A DNA stretch of 64,000 nt from Methylomonas sp. (GTDB taxonomy: Bacteria; Pseudomonadota; Gammaproteobacteria; Methylococcales; Methylomonadaceae): contig PERU01000007.1 in NCBI GenBank assembly GCA_002928965.1, positions 52,964 through 116,963 of the forward strand, written 5' to 3'. Every line of letters begins with the position of its first letter. The first letter of the stretch is position 1. The translations under genes and the position numbers were made by a program. The notes beneath the pieces were generated by a model. That model was not told where the DNA came from. It worked only from the letters and a program-made list of their open reading frames with translations, and did not search any database. Below are positions 18,224-26,999 of the stretch, in pieces.

Positions 18224-19843
18224 TCAGACCCCCCATCTGCCTGAACCAAAGGTTTCCATCAAGAAGAATTGCAAAATCGGATAACCGAACGCAATCAGCA
18301 TAAACACAGCGATGACGATATTCCACAATTTGAAGCTGTTTAAATATTCAGGTAAATCATCCGGTGCATGAATCGGCTCGGCATATTCGATCTCGCCTTG
18401 ATAAGCCTCGGTACCCATTTGGGTTTTATACAGGTTGATCAACAATAGCGCAGATGAATAAAGCAAAATCGCACCGCCGAACATCATGGTGACTTCATAG
18501 GGTTCCCAGGACAATGTCAACAAGTTGTTGTAATTGACGCTGTCGATACGGCGAGGTTGGCCCAACAAGCCCAGAATGTGCCAAGGGGTAGTCATGATGA
18601 TCATGCCGATAAACCAAGTCCATAGTTGCTTGACAGCCATGGCTTTGCAGAATAGTGGCTTGCCACTCAGAATTGGCCACAGATAATATGCCACACCAAA
18701 GTACATGATCACAGTGGTGCCGCCAAAAATCAGATGGAAGTGGCCGGAAACCCAGGCAGTGTTATGCACCATGGCATTCATTGCGTAGCTGGCATTGACC
18801 AAGCCTCCGAAACCGCCAAAGATCAACATTAACAGCCCCAGAATAATGGCCAATACCATAGGATTGGTCCAGGGCAGGGCTGCAATCCAACCAAATAGAC
18901 CTTTACCACCATTTAAACGCCCGGCGATTTCCAGTGAGGCAATGACGGTAAAGCCGGTAATGAAGGTCGGCAGTGTGACAACGAAGGTGCCTACGGCATG
19001 CAGAATTTTCCAGCCATGGCCTTGCTCAGGGTCCATGTATAAATGATGGAAACCGATAGGCAAACTGAACACTACCAACAAAATAAACGCCGCGCGGGCC
19101 ATTTCATCGCTGAATAAAAAACCACCGGCTTGCTTGGGTACCAGGCAATAAAACGCGGTATAGGTAGGAATCAACCAGAAATACACGATCGGATGCAATG
19201 TCCAGGCGAATAAGGTACGAGCCAAGCCGGGGTCTATGCTGTCGATCCAGCCCAGTGACCAGGGAATCAACTGAAACAGCACTTCCACAGCAACACCTAC
19301 GCTAGTCCAGAGCCACAAAATGGCATTAGCCGTAGTGGCAAACATCGCCAGAGGCACGGCAATACCGGGGTTGGCATTTTTCCATTGCGTATACATGACG
19401 ATCATGGATACGCACCAGAACCACGAGCCTACGACCAACAAGGTGGCGCCAATGTAAAACAAAGGATGCGCTTGCATGGGCGGGTAGAAGGTAAACAGTA
19501 CCGATGCAGCACCACCTAGCAAGGGTAGTGCTGCCATCACCACGCCTGATAGCGATACCCCAAAGCCTACCCAAGCGAAACTCAGATTCCAAACCGGCAT
19601 TTTCAAACTGCTGGTTGCTGTGTAATAGCCAAATCCCATGATGAAGAAGGTTGTTAGCACGAAGCCCATCAACACGCCATGGGTACTCACAGAGGCATAA
19701 TAAACGGCTCTGGATTCCAGAAAACCGAAAAAGCCACTCCGTTCAATGACTTGATACAGACCCATCACTGCCGCCAGCCCAAATGCCCCAAATGCCACCC
19801 ATAAATGGGTGAGCGCCAATTTTTTCTCAGCCGAATTATTCAT
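18224..19843 (-). CDS. cbaA: ba3-type (class B) haem-copper oxidase subunit I
   Basis: A 539-residue protein with about 13 membrane helices. Visible ligands: the low-spin haem His in STHGVLMGF (H55), the CuB His with its cross-linked Tyr in LHPIVYFWLIP (H217, Y221), the CuB His pair in GFHHLYMDPEQGHG (H266, H267), and the haem ligands in WVSGHFHLIFGG (H368, H370). The spacing and the small CuA subunit beside it fit class B oxidases, which have high oxygen affinity and often some NO reductase activity. AAGGGGAAG is the ribosome-binding site inside the end of subunit II, and the two genes overlap by 8 bases. A cbb3 oxidase is unlikely because subunit II carries CuA. Confidence 0.92.
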   Translation of the reverse strand: MNNSAEKKLALTHLWVAFGAFGLAAVMGLYQVIERSGFFGFLESRAVYYASVSTHGVLMGFVLTTFFIMGFGYYTATSSLKMPVWNLSFAWVGFGVSLSGVVMAALPLLGGAASVLFTFYPPMQAHPLFYIGATLLVVGSWFWCVSMIVMYTQWKNANPGIAVPLAMFATTANAILWLWTSVGVAVEVLFQLIPWSLGWIDSIDPGLARTLFAWTLHPIVYFWLIPTYTAFYCLVPKQAGGFLFSDEMARAAFILLVVFSLPIGFHHLYMDPEQGHGWKILHAVGTFVVTLPTFITGFTVIASLEIAGRLNGGKGLFGWIAALPWTNPMVLAIILGLLMLIFGGFGGLVNASYAMNAMVHNTAWVSGHFHLIFGGTTVIMYFGVAYYLWPILSGKPLFCKAMAVKQLWTWFIGMIIMTTPWHILGLLGQPRRIDSVNYNNLLTLSWEPYEVTMMFGGAILLYSSALLLINLYKTQMGTEAYQGEIEYAEPIHAPDDLPEYLNSFKLWNIVIAVFMLIAFGYPILQFFLMETFGSGRWGV

Positions 19844-20360
19844 GGCTTGCTTCCCCTTGGTTGTTCATGTTCGCCCAATCTGTTTTGCTGACCACTTTTA
19901 AATTGCTCCACATATGTGCATGTCCCATCCCGCAATACTCGTTGCAAAGCATGGGGTATTCGCCGGTATGATGCAGCAGGGTTTGAACCTGCGCTACATA
20001 GCCGGGCACAATCATGGTGCTCATGTTGGTCATTGGGATATGCACGCCATGGATAACATCCAGACTGACCCAACGGAAGGTGATGTTGGTTTCGGCTGGT
20101 AGAACGATATTTTTGGGATAAAAACCATAACGACCGGCGACCAGACGTACCGTAACACTGCCATCCGCATTAAGTTGTGCGCCCAAATTGTCTTCAGCAA
20201 ATTCTTCCGAAAGATGCAAACGAGCCGAATCAATGGTTTCAACGTTACTGGGCGCATGAATGCCGTGGAACAAGGCCGAGCCCAGGATGACTGCAACAAA
20301 CAAACCTGCAATTCCTAGTGAGATGCCGGCCCATTTTTTCTCCAATTGATCAATATGCAT
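19836..20360 (-). CDS. cbaB: ba3-type oxidase subunit II (CuA)
   Basis: A 174-residue protein with one N-terminal membrane helix (about 10-31) and a periplasmic cupredoxin domain. The CuA ligands are visible: H104 in DVIHG, C139 and C143 in MLCNEYCGMGHAHM, H147 and M150, with the backbone-carbonyl residue E141. The single helix and short length are typical of class B oxidases (subunit II of A-type enzymes has two helices). It accepts electrons from cytochrome c and passes them to subunit I. GGGGGA is a strong ribosome-binding site. The small subunit IIa gene lies 9 bases upstream. Confidence 0.92.
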   Translation of the reverse strand: MHIDQLEKKWAGISLGIAGLFVAVILGSALFHGIHAPSNVETIDSARLHLSEEFAEDNLGAQLNADGSVTVRLVAGRYGFYPKNIVLPAETNITFRWVSLDVIHGVHIPMTNMSTMIVPGYVAQVQTLLHHTGEYPMLCNEYCGMGHAHMWSNLKVVSKTDWANMNNQGEASHE

Positions 20361-20369
20361 AAATCCCCC

Positions 20370-20522
20370 TTAACCAATGTGGCCACGAGGCAAAAATACC
20401 CCGTAGTACATCATTAACCAGGCGATGACCATGCCGCCGCCTACGATCAACATTAAAGCCCAGGTACCGACAGGAGAGCTTTCCAGGATTTTTTTTCGTT
20501 CTTCTTCGCTTATATTATTCAT
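20370..20522 (-). CDS. Small oxidase subunit IIa-like protein, 50 residues
   Basis: An ATG frame of 50 residues: a charged start (NNISEEERKKILESS), one membrane helix (about 19-42, WALMLIVGGGMVIAWLMMYY) and a short tail LPRGHIG. It directly precedes subunit II on the same strand, and the upstream GGAAGG is a good ribosome-binding site. Class B oxidases carry a third single-helix subunit (IIa) that structurally replaces the second helix missing from subunit II, and this gene has the right size, topology and place. It heads the operon IIa-II-I-cytochrome c4. Confidence 0.75.
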   Translation of the reverse strand: MNNISEEERKKILESSPVGTWALMLIVGGGMVIAWLMMYYGVFLPRGHIG

Positions 20523-21100
20523 ATCCTTCCTTCTTGTTTAGAGATAATGGAAATTAACTGGCAATAAACGGCTGGAACAGCACGGATCACGTCATTCTTA
20601 GTGATGACTAAACCATTGTATTGCTGTGGATAATCATACATGCAAGATGCAGGTTATCCAAACCAAACTCTCAAGCGTTTACAGTGGTTATTCAGTGGGA
20701 TGTAACTATTTAACCAACCTGATTAACCAACCGCATTGGCTAAACCTAAAAGGCTGTCATGCTCGCAGAGCCAACCAGGGCTTGAGCGGGGTGTGAGGGC
20801 ATTTAATATCATGGCTGGCAAGCTTCGAGCTGCCTAAGCCATCTGAATTTCGCCAAGCCATTTCCGTCTCAGCATGGCTGCTGAATCGTAGCTGGGCATG
20901 AGCTTTTGAATCAGCTGATCTGATGGGTTATTCGCGGCATTTAAGATGAAGCGATACGAGGTTGGTATGACGGGTACTGGTTTGAAACATTAATCCTGAC
21001 GCGCTTTAGATAAGGCATCGGTCAATGCTGACAATAAGCCCAATGGGATCAAGTGACATAGCACCTGACCCCATTTTTAAGGCCAATATGCTAAAGCTGA
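20523..21100. other. Intergenic region, 578 bp upstream of the oxidase operon
   Basis: This should contain the promoter of the oxidase operon in the part near 20530-20700. I found no clear FNR, NsrR or other known palindrome there; only a loose GGATAA/TTATCC pair (about 20626 and 20654). No gene is apparent in the rest. Confidence 0.35.
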
Positions 21101-21667
21101 TTACTGTAGTGGTTTTTTGATGGCATCAATCGCTTGTGCCGCTTCTGCCGCTTTTTCGGTTGTGGCTTCACTGGCGGCGGTTTTCGCACTTTCAGTAACC
21201 GCAGTCGCAGCATTGGTAGCCACTTCAGCAGCACCTGTTGCTGCCGATTGAGCGCCTTCAACCGCTATCTTTGCTGCTTCGCCGGTGGTCGCAGTTGCCG
21301 ATTCAGCTGCATTGACGGCTTGTGCAGCCGTATTCTCGGTTGTTGTTACTGCTCCTTGGGTGGCGGCAGTAGCGGCATTTTCAACAGCATTTACGGTAGT
21401 GGAAACTGCTTGATTTGTGCTATCGACAGCGTTCTGGGTGGCGGTGTTGATAGCTTCAGCTGCACCACTAATGGCCCCCGCTGCTTCCTGAGCCTGGGTT
21501 TCTGCTGATTTGAGCGTGTCGATAACCGGTGCTGCGACACTGGGTTGCGGACTGGCTTCCTGAGCAGGTGCCGCAGTATTGGTTTGATTGGCGCTGTCCT
21601 GCTGATCACAGCCTGCCAAGAGTAAAACGCTGCAAACACTGGCGGTATAGAGAGTCTTGATTTTCAT
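21101..21667 (-). CDS. Ala/Thr-rich lipoprotein
   Basis: A 188-residue protein with a lipoprotein signal peptide and lipobox LLAGC (cysteine at about 20). The mature part is a Gln/Pro-rich start followed by about 130 residues of Ala-rich, heptad-like sequence (repeats such as AATAATQGAVTTTENTAAQAVNAAE), which would form long amphipathic helices and contains no aromatic core. This recalls Lpp-like or LEA-like helical envelope proteins. I recognise no function. It is a single gene; the oxidase operon upstream region lies beyond its end. Confidence 0.75.
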   Translation of the reverse strand: MKIKTLYTASVCSVLLLAGCDQQDSANQTNTAAPAQEASPQPSVAAPVIDTLKSAETQAQEAAGAISGAAEAINTATQNAVDSTNQAVSTTVNAVENAATAATQGAVTTTENTAAQAVNAAESATATTGEAAKIAVEGAQSAATGAAEVATNAATAVTESAKTAASEATTEKAAEAAQAIDAIKKPLQ

Positions 21668-21965
21668 GGGCCTACCTCTTTTTTATGGTTATGGGACTAA
21701 AAACGTTTCCCTGCAAAAAGCTGTCTTCACCGCTTGATGTCAGGGTCGCGCGTAAAGCTTTGATTGAAGTATAGGTTTCGCTATCTTAACTGCAGATTAA
21801 AATACAGGTCGAGCTTAATTTTTAATTTTCTTGGAGAGCTGCGGTTTGAAACGTCGGCAAAAGGGCATCCCTATCTCCAATCTCGTTGACAGGTACTGTT
21901 TATCACTGCGATGCGGGTCAGCATTGTTATAATGCCTGCATTTGTAATGCATCGGGTCACAAAAG

Positions 21966-23222
21966 ATGGACGTTAAACAGTATATGCAACAGTTGGGTCA
22001 GCAGGCCAGACAGGCTGGGCGGGAAATCAGCAAGGCTGACAGCGGGCGGAAAAATCTGGCATTGTTAAAAATTGCCGAAGCTATAGCCGCAGGAAGTGCT
22101 GAATTGGTCGAGGAAAATCGCCAGGATTTACAGTCAGGTCAGGAAAACGGTCTGGATGCTGCGTCATTGGACAGGCTGGAACTCACCTCAGCCCGAATTG
22201 AAGCCATGATCGAAGGCTTGAAACAAGTGGCGGCTTTACCTGATCCGGTCGGCGAAATTAGTGGCCTCAGCTATCGCCCTAGCGGAATTCAGGTGGGACA
22301 AATGCGAGTGCCGTTAGGTGTAATTGGGATTATTTACGAGTCCCGCCCCAATGTAACTGTAGATGCAGCTGCGCTTTGTCTAAAAGCCGGCAATGCCTGT
22401 ATTTTGCGCGGCGGCTCTGAATCGATTCACTCCAACAAGGCCATTGCTGCCTGCATTGTCAAAGGCTTGCTCGAAGCCGGTCTGCCAGAAACCGCGGTAC
22501 AAGTGGTTGAAACCACTGATCGCGCTGCTGTTGGCGAACTGATCACCATGAAAGACTATGTGGATGTAATCGTGCCGCGCGGCGGTAAAAGCTTGATCGA
22601 GCGCATCAGTGCTGAAGCCAGCATTCCGGTGATAAAGCATCTGGACGGCATCTGTCATGTGTATATCGATGGCAAAGCGGATATTGATAAAGCAGTAAGC
22701 ATTGCCATGAATGCCAAAACTCACCGCTATGGGGTGTGCAATGCCATGGAAACCTTGCTGGTCGCAGAAAGCATTGCCGGACAGGTCTTGCCGATTCTGG
22801 CGGAAAAATATACTGAAAAAGGCGTGGAACTGCGCGGCTGCCTGAAAACCTGCTCATTGGTAAAAAATGCCATTCGGGCGACTGAGGCAGACTGGCATAC
22901 CGAATATCTGGCGCCTATTTTAGCCATCAAAATTGTGACTGGCATGGATGATGCCATTGCCCATATCAATCACTACAGCTCGGCACATACCGAAGCCATC
23001 ATCACGGAAGATTACACATTGGCTCGCCGCTTCCTGCGGGAAGTGGATTCCAGTTCGGTGATGGTGAATGCATCGACCCGATTTGCCGACGGTTTTGAAT
23101 ATGGTTTGGGTGCGGAAATTGGTATCAGTACTGATAAATTGCATGCACGCGGTCCGGTGGGTTTGCATGGTCTGACTTCACTGAAATACATCGTGCTGGG
23201 CGACGGTCACATCAGACAATAA
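21966..23222 (+). CDS. proA: Gamma-glutamyl phosphate reductase
   Basis: A 418-residue protein of full family length. It shows [19 protein letters not shown] (about 119-137), the cofactor loop [12 protein letters not shown], and the catalytic cysteine in [14 protein letters not shown] (about 250-263). It reduces gamma-glutamyl phosphate with NADPH to glutamate semialdehyde in proline synthesis. Its last base is the first base of the nadD ATG, so it heads a proA-nadD-rsfS operon. Confidence 0.96.
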   Translation: MDVKQYMQQLGQQARQAGREISKADSGRKNLALLKIAEAIAAGSAELVEENRQDLQSGQENGLDAASLDRLELTSARIEAMIEGLKQVAALPDPVGEISGLSYRPSGIQVGQMRVPLGVIGIIYESRPNVTVDAAALCLKAGNACILRGGSESIHSNKAIAACIVKGLLEAGLPETAVQVVETTDRAAVGELITMKDYVDVIVPRGGKSLIERISAEASIPVIKHLDGICHVYIDGKADIDKAVSIAMNAKTHRYGVCNAMETLLVAESIAGQVLPILAEKYTEKGVELRGCLKTCSLVKNAIRATEADWHTEYLAPILAIKIVTGMDDAIAHINHYSSAHTEAIITEDYTLARRFLREVDSSSVMVNASTRFADGFEYGLGAEIGISTDKLHARGPVGLHGLTSLKYIVLGDGHIRQ

Positions 23223-23878
23223 TGATAGGTGTTTATGGCGGCACCTTTAACCCGGTGCACTTCGGGCATTTGCGTACCGGATTGGAAGTGTTGGAGTTAT
23301 TTGAACTCCAGCAGCTCAGACTGATCCCCTGTCGTTTGCCAGCCCATCGCGAGCAACCTGACGTGGAGCCGGAGCAGCGTTTGGCGATGTTGCAGTTAGC
23401 CAGCGCTGCCACGCCGGGTTTTTATGTCGACCGGCGGGAACTGGATCGGGAGGGGCCGTCGTATATGGTGGATACCCTGAGATCTTTACGGGATGAATAT
23501 CCTGACCACAGCTTGATATTGTTCATTGGTACGGATGCCTTTGCGGGACTGAGTCATTGGTATCAATGGCAGCATTTGTTTGACTATGCACATATTGTGG
23601 TCATGACCCGTCCCCAGCATGATCTGCCGGTGTTAACCGCGTATTTACAACAACGTTTGTGCGTGGATAAACGATTGTTAAGTCAACAACTCGCCGGCTT
23701 GTTGTTGTTTCAAACCGTAACCGCCCTGGATATTGCCGCAACGGCTATTCGGGCCTTGATTACCCAGGGCCTAAGCCCGCAATTTTTACTGCCGGATGCA
23801 GTCATTGATTACATTCGGCAACATCAACTTTATTTATCTCCAAGACAGGATAGTGAATGCAAGCAGAGCAACTTTTAA
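23222..23878 (+). CDS. nadD: Nicotinate-nucleotide adenylyltransferase
   Basis: A 218-residue protein with the nucleotidyltransferase motif GGTFNPVHFGHL (residues 5-16, HxGH type) and the second ATP-binding motif near the C-terminus (ATAIRAL, in the place of ISSTxIR). It adenylates nicotinate mononucleotide in NAD synthesis. It overlaps proA by one base and rsfS by 22 bases; the proA-nadD-rsfS order is common in gammaproteobacteria. Confidence 0.95.
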   Translation: MIGVYGGTFNPVHFGHLRTGLEVLELFELQQLRLIPCRLPAHREQPDVEPEQRLAMLQLASAATPGFYVDRRELDREGPSYMVDTLRSLRDEYPDHSLILFIGTDAFAGLSHWYQWQHLFDYAHIVVMTRPQHDLPVLTAYLQQRLCVDKRLLSQQLAGLLLFQTVTALDIAATAIRALITQGLSPQFLLPDAVIDYIRQHQLYLSPRQDSECKQSNF

Positions 23879-24198
23879 AATTGGTCGAAGATGAACTGAA
23901 TGAGCGTAAAGCCCATCAGGTAAGCACTTTGGATGTACGCGGTAAAACCAGTATTACCGACTACATGGTAATCGCCACGGCAACCTCCACGCGTCACGCC
24001 AAATCGTTATGTGATTACGTGGTGGAAAAAGTCAAAGCAAACGGCTTGCAGCCCTTGGGGCAGGAAGGCGAAGGTGGATCGGATTGGGTTTTGGTGGATT
24101 TGGGTGATGTGGTGTTGCATGTGATGACAGGACAGGCGCGCGAGTTTTATCAACTGGAAAAACTCTGGTCGGTAGCTGGCGAGAAAGTCGCTAGTTGA
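23857..24198 (+). CDS. rsfS: Ribosomal silencing factor RsfS
   Basis: A 113-residue protein of the Iojap family: DVRGKTSITDYMVIATATSTRHAKSLCDYV in the first half and GSDWVLVDLGDVVLHVM in the second. It binds uL14 on the large ribosomal subunit and blocks subunit joining in starvation. Its start lies inside the end of nadD, so translation is probably coupled. Confidence 0.95.
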   Translation: MQAEQLLKLVEDELNERKAHQVSTLDVRGKTSITDYMVIATATSTRHAKSLCDYVVEKVKANGLQPLGQEGEGGSDWVLVDLGDVVLHVMTGQAREFYQLEKLWSVAGEKVAS

Positions 24199-24277
24199 TC
24201 GTCAGCGTTACCTCTGCATCAGACTCAAGAAATGCCTGTTTTAGCCGATGACTATGGCACGTATGAAGGAGACTGAA

Positions 24278-24976
24278 ATGACACGTTTTTTGATTATCGG
24301 GTTGATGGCGATCAGTTTGCAGGGCTGCGCCGGCCTATCCAATCGTGACCCAGTGGTTCCGGCAGTCGCCAGCAATAAAACCCTGGAAGCCACTGGTTAT
24401 AGCCGGTTTGATGACAGCGGTAAGCTGAATGTCAATCATCGCTGGTTATCCGCCCAACAGGTGGCGAAGTTGAATGCTTACCGTGGCTTGGCAGATCAAC
24501 TGTATTACGAGCCTTTGGACAACAATAAAACCGTAGGCTCGCAAGTCATGAGTCATGAGATATATCGGGTGTATCTGGATGTGTATTTACGCTCGGCCAA
24601 GGCAACGGATTATCGAACTGTGAAAGACAGTTTAAAAACCACCTTAACGCTAAACCTGACGCCAGAATTTTATCAATGCATGCGAGGTAGTGTGTCTCAA
24701 GCCAGCCAGTGTCTGCATGAAGATGACAGAATGGCTTTTTCCCGTTTGGGGTACAAAACAGCCACCACTACCACGGCTAATCTGGCGTGTAGTAATCTGG
24801 ATTGTAGCGATCAATTTGCTGTGCAGGGTTTTTCCAAAAATCGCAATCAGGTCGATGACTTTTTACTGGATGCGGGTTTGTATGACACCGAATGGATGGT
24901 CAATACTGGCGCGCGTACCTTCTTCAACTATCTGCTAATCAACAGTTTCGTCAATGGCTTCGCAAGTGCTCTATAA
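24278..24976 (+). CDS. FlgP/LPP20-like lipoprotein
   Basis: The ATG at 24278 has AAGGAG (24265-24270) before it and gives a lipoprotein signal TRFLIIGLMAISLQGC; the frame extends 10 codons upstream, but those are not needed. The mature protein (about 215 residues) contains an LPP20-like core (SAQQVAKLNAYRGLADQLYYEPLDNNKTVGSQVM) and has four cysteines in its second half (QCMRGSVSQASQCL, LACSNLDC). In Vibrio, the LPP20-like lipoprotein FlgP is encoded near flgT and stabilises the outer-membrane part of the flagellum. The following gene here is flgT-like and overlaps by 23 bases, which supports the same role. The protein is longer than typical FlgP, so the name is not certain. Confidence 0.7.
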   Translation: MTRFLIIGLMAISLQGCAGLSNRDPVVPAVASNKTLEATGYSRFDDSGKLNVNHRWLSAQQVAKLNAYRGLADQLYYEPLDNNKTVGSQVMSHEIYRVYLDVYLRSAKATDYRTVKDSLKTTLTLNLTPEFYQCMRGSVSQASQCLHEDDRMAFSRLGYKTATTTTANLACSNLDCSDQFAVQGFSKNRNQVDDFLLDAGLYDTEWMVNTGARTFFNYLLINSFVNGFASAL

Positions 24977-26132
24977 ATCATTGCTACTCAGCGCAGTATG
25001 GTTAGTGATGTCTGCCTGTGGCGGCGTTGAAAAACCCCTCGACGCCGAAACTATCGGTGAGCGCCAAGCCACGGTAAGGGGCAGCGCAGCAATAACTGAT
25101 GCCGGCATTGATCAGGCCAGACAAGACGCCATCAATGATGCCATTAGTAATGCCTCATCACAGCTCAAAAAACCGAATTCGGGGGCATTGTTGGTCAGCG
25201 ATGTCAAAGTCGTGGACGAATGGCAGGAAGGCACTATTTACCATGTGCAGGCATTGGCTGTTTTGTCCCAGAGTCAAGCCTGCCGATCACCTTATCGAAA
25301 AAAAATAGTCGCCACCGCTTTTCCGATCATGAATCCGGATCAAGTCAGCGGTATCGAAAGTCAGGATTTGTTCAGCGGTATACCTAGAGAAATTAACAAT
25401 CGCTTGATGGAGAGTGGCGATTTCGTCGGTCGCAACATGACTAATAGCGTGTTGTATTTAAGACCGGATGTAGCGCCGGAAGTCAATGTGGACGGTCGGA
25501 TAGGCGCTCCGGTGATTTTGGATATTGCCAGACGCCAGGATGCCCAGTTTGTATTGTCCGGGGTGATCCGGGATTTTAAAATCGAATCGACTGACTATAT
25601 TCGTGGCGCTGGTCCATTGTCCATGCTCAAATCGACTATGCGCGATTTTATTGCCAGACGTAGCGTGGGCATTGATGTGTTTGTACACGATGGTTTTACC
25701 GGCGCATTATTGTTTCAGCATCGATATACCGATTCTATTTTAGGCGATGTCACGCTGCCGTCGGGTTACACGGTTGGTAGTGATCGGTTTGATTCCACCT
25801 CTGCCGGTCATAAAATCACCGAGATTATTGATCAGGCCAGTGAGGATATTCGTAAATTGTTTGGTTGTTATCCCTTTGCCGCGCGTATCAGTCGGGTGGA
25901 AAACAATCGCATTTATCTGGCTGCTGGCGCACAGGATAAAGTCAAAGTGGGCGATCGATTCAAGGTTTATTCTGCCAGCGCTGCAGATAGTATCGGTATG
26001 GGTTTTACCGATCCGATTGGCATGATGACTATTTCTGACGTGGGCCCGTCGATGGCTGCCGGGAATATGGAAAGTACTTCTCGGGGTATCGTGCGTCCTG
26101 GCGATTGGGTGAGAAGTTTTACAACACCATGA
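24954..26132 (+). CDS. flgT: Flagellar assembly protein FlgT-like lipoprotein
   Basis: A 392-residue protein with a lipobox-like signal (SAVWLVMSAC). The N-terminal domain (about 40-110: GSAAITDAGIDQARQDAINDAISNAS) is LPP20-like, a middle domain (115-290) follows, and the C-terminal domain (about 315-390: ARISRVENNRIYLAAGAQDKVKVGDRFKVYSAS) is the typical FlgT ending. In Vibrio FlgT forms the H ring around the basal body and supports stator proteins. Here it is in an operon with a FlgP-like lipoprotein, far from other flagellar genes but in a genome segment that also has motAB. The lipobox is unusual for Vibrio FlgT, which has an ordinary signal peptide. Confidence 0.8.
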   Translation: MASQVLYKSLLLSAVWLVMSACGGVEKPLDAETIGERQATVRGSAAITDAGIDQARQDAINDAISNASSQLKKPNSGALLVSDVKVVDEWQEGTIYHVQALAVLSQSQACRSPYRKKIVATAFPIMNPDQVSGIESQDLFSGIPREINNRLMESGDFVGRNMTNSVLYLRPDVAPEVNVDGRIGAPVILDIARRQDAQFVLSGVIRDFKIESTDYIRGAGPLSMLKSTMRDFIARRSVGIDVFVHDGFTGALLFQHRYTDSILGDVTLPSGYTVGSDRFDSTSAGHKITEIIDQASEDIRKLFGCYPFAARISRVENNRIYLAAGAQDKVKVGDRFKVYSASAADSIGMGFTDPIGMMTISDVGPSMAAGNMESTSRGIVRPGDWVRSFTTP

Positions 26133-26182
26133 TGGTGTGCGGTTCCCAATAAAGTTTGCCAAACAACCAGGGGTTGTTCCAA

Positions 26183-26200
26183 GAGCCTGTCCGAGAATAG
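26183..26200 (+). repeat. Single end of the CCTGTCCGAGAATAG repeat family
   Basis: GAGCCTGTCCGAGAATAG matches the terminal inverted repeat of the elements at 29435-29591 and 41561-41728. The inner sequence of those elements does not follow, so this is an isolated end or a relict. Confidence 0.55.
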
Positions 26201-26286
26201 GAACTCATTTAATGCCTGTTGATTGCTTGCGATGGCTGGTCCCATGAGTAAATCTGGAAAACGCGCACACATACTGGAAATGAACA

Positions 26287-26709
26287 ATGCATCCATTTCA
26301 CCTGCTGTTATCAGTTTTTTCACTGATTGCTTTGGTCACATTTGCCTATCTGATGCGCTACGAAAGAGCAAATTTCATCATTAAAGGTAAAGGCAACAGT
26401 TGGTTGCGCGTCAGAATCTCGTCGGTGCCAATCGCATTCGTCGTGTTTGCTTTGGTTATCATTCCGACCGGCTCAATCTCAGGCATGGAAGGTCTGGTCG
26501 TGTTTTATGTACTCATGTTCAGCGTGATACCGATAATCTGGTTTGCAGGGCACTGGTTGATCGGCAAATCGGCAAATCCACCGCTGTCCTTTGCAGAATC
26601 CGCCACAATAGCCGGTTCCCCCCTCGTTTTCCTGTTAGTCACGGCCTATGTAGCCCATGTGTTGCAAACCCCGGCATGGCTTTTTCTGAAGGCTCTGGGA
26701 TTTCAGTAG
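26287..26709 (+). CDS. Small integral membrane protein, four helices
   Basis: A 140-residue protein with four predicted membrane segments: about 3-23, 46-64, 70-91 and 108-128. No family is recognised. The start has GGAA at a slightly wide spacing. It lies alone between flgT and a convergent MFS/spermidine-synthase gene, close to a relict repeat end, and may be an accessory gene. Confidence 0.6.
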   Translation: MHPFHLLLSVFSLIALVTFAYLMRYERANFIIKGKGNSWLRVRISSVPIAFVVFALVIIPTGSISGMEGLVVFYVLMFSVIPIIWFAGHWLIGKSANPPLSFAESATIAGSPLVFLLVTAYVAHVLQTPAWLFLKALGFQ

Positions 26710-26999
26710 CGTCAGTTGGCCATCAGCAATGTGCTTAGGCCAAACCAGAGACAGCGTCCAGTAGCGGTTTTTCATGTTAGGGAAGGTTCATAACATTCCG
26801 ATTCCTACTCAACAAACCAAATCATTGTCGTCAGCATTCAGTCAATAGTTTTACTGCCGGGGTATGTATTCAAAGTAGCTTGGCACATGGATAAATTTGT
26901 ATTTTTGAGAGTGTTAAAGTCGAACCCTATGCGCCGCTGTTTGGTTATCCGATATCGAGATGACTCAATTCCGGACGCGCCAAACAGCGACATAAAGGT

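Noticed and set aside
18222..18326. N-terminal extension of the cytochrome c4-like protein
   Set aside because: It overlaps the end of the oxidase subunit I gene; the signal peptide starts at the ATG at 18221.
20523..20700. FNR- or NsrR-type site upstream of the oxidase operon
   Set aside because: AAGATGCAGGTTATCC at about 20644 has one half that resembles an NsrR arm, but the other arm is absent; no FNR palindrome was found.
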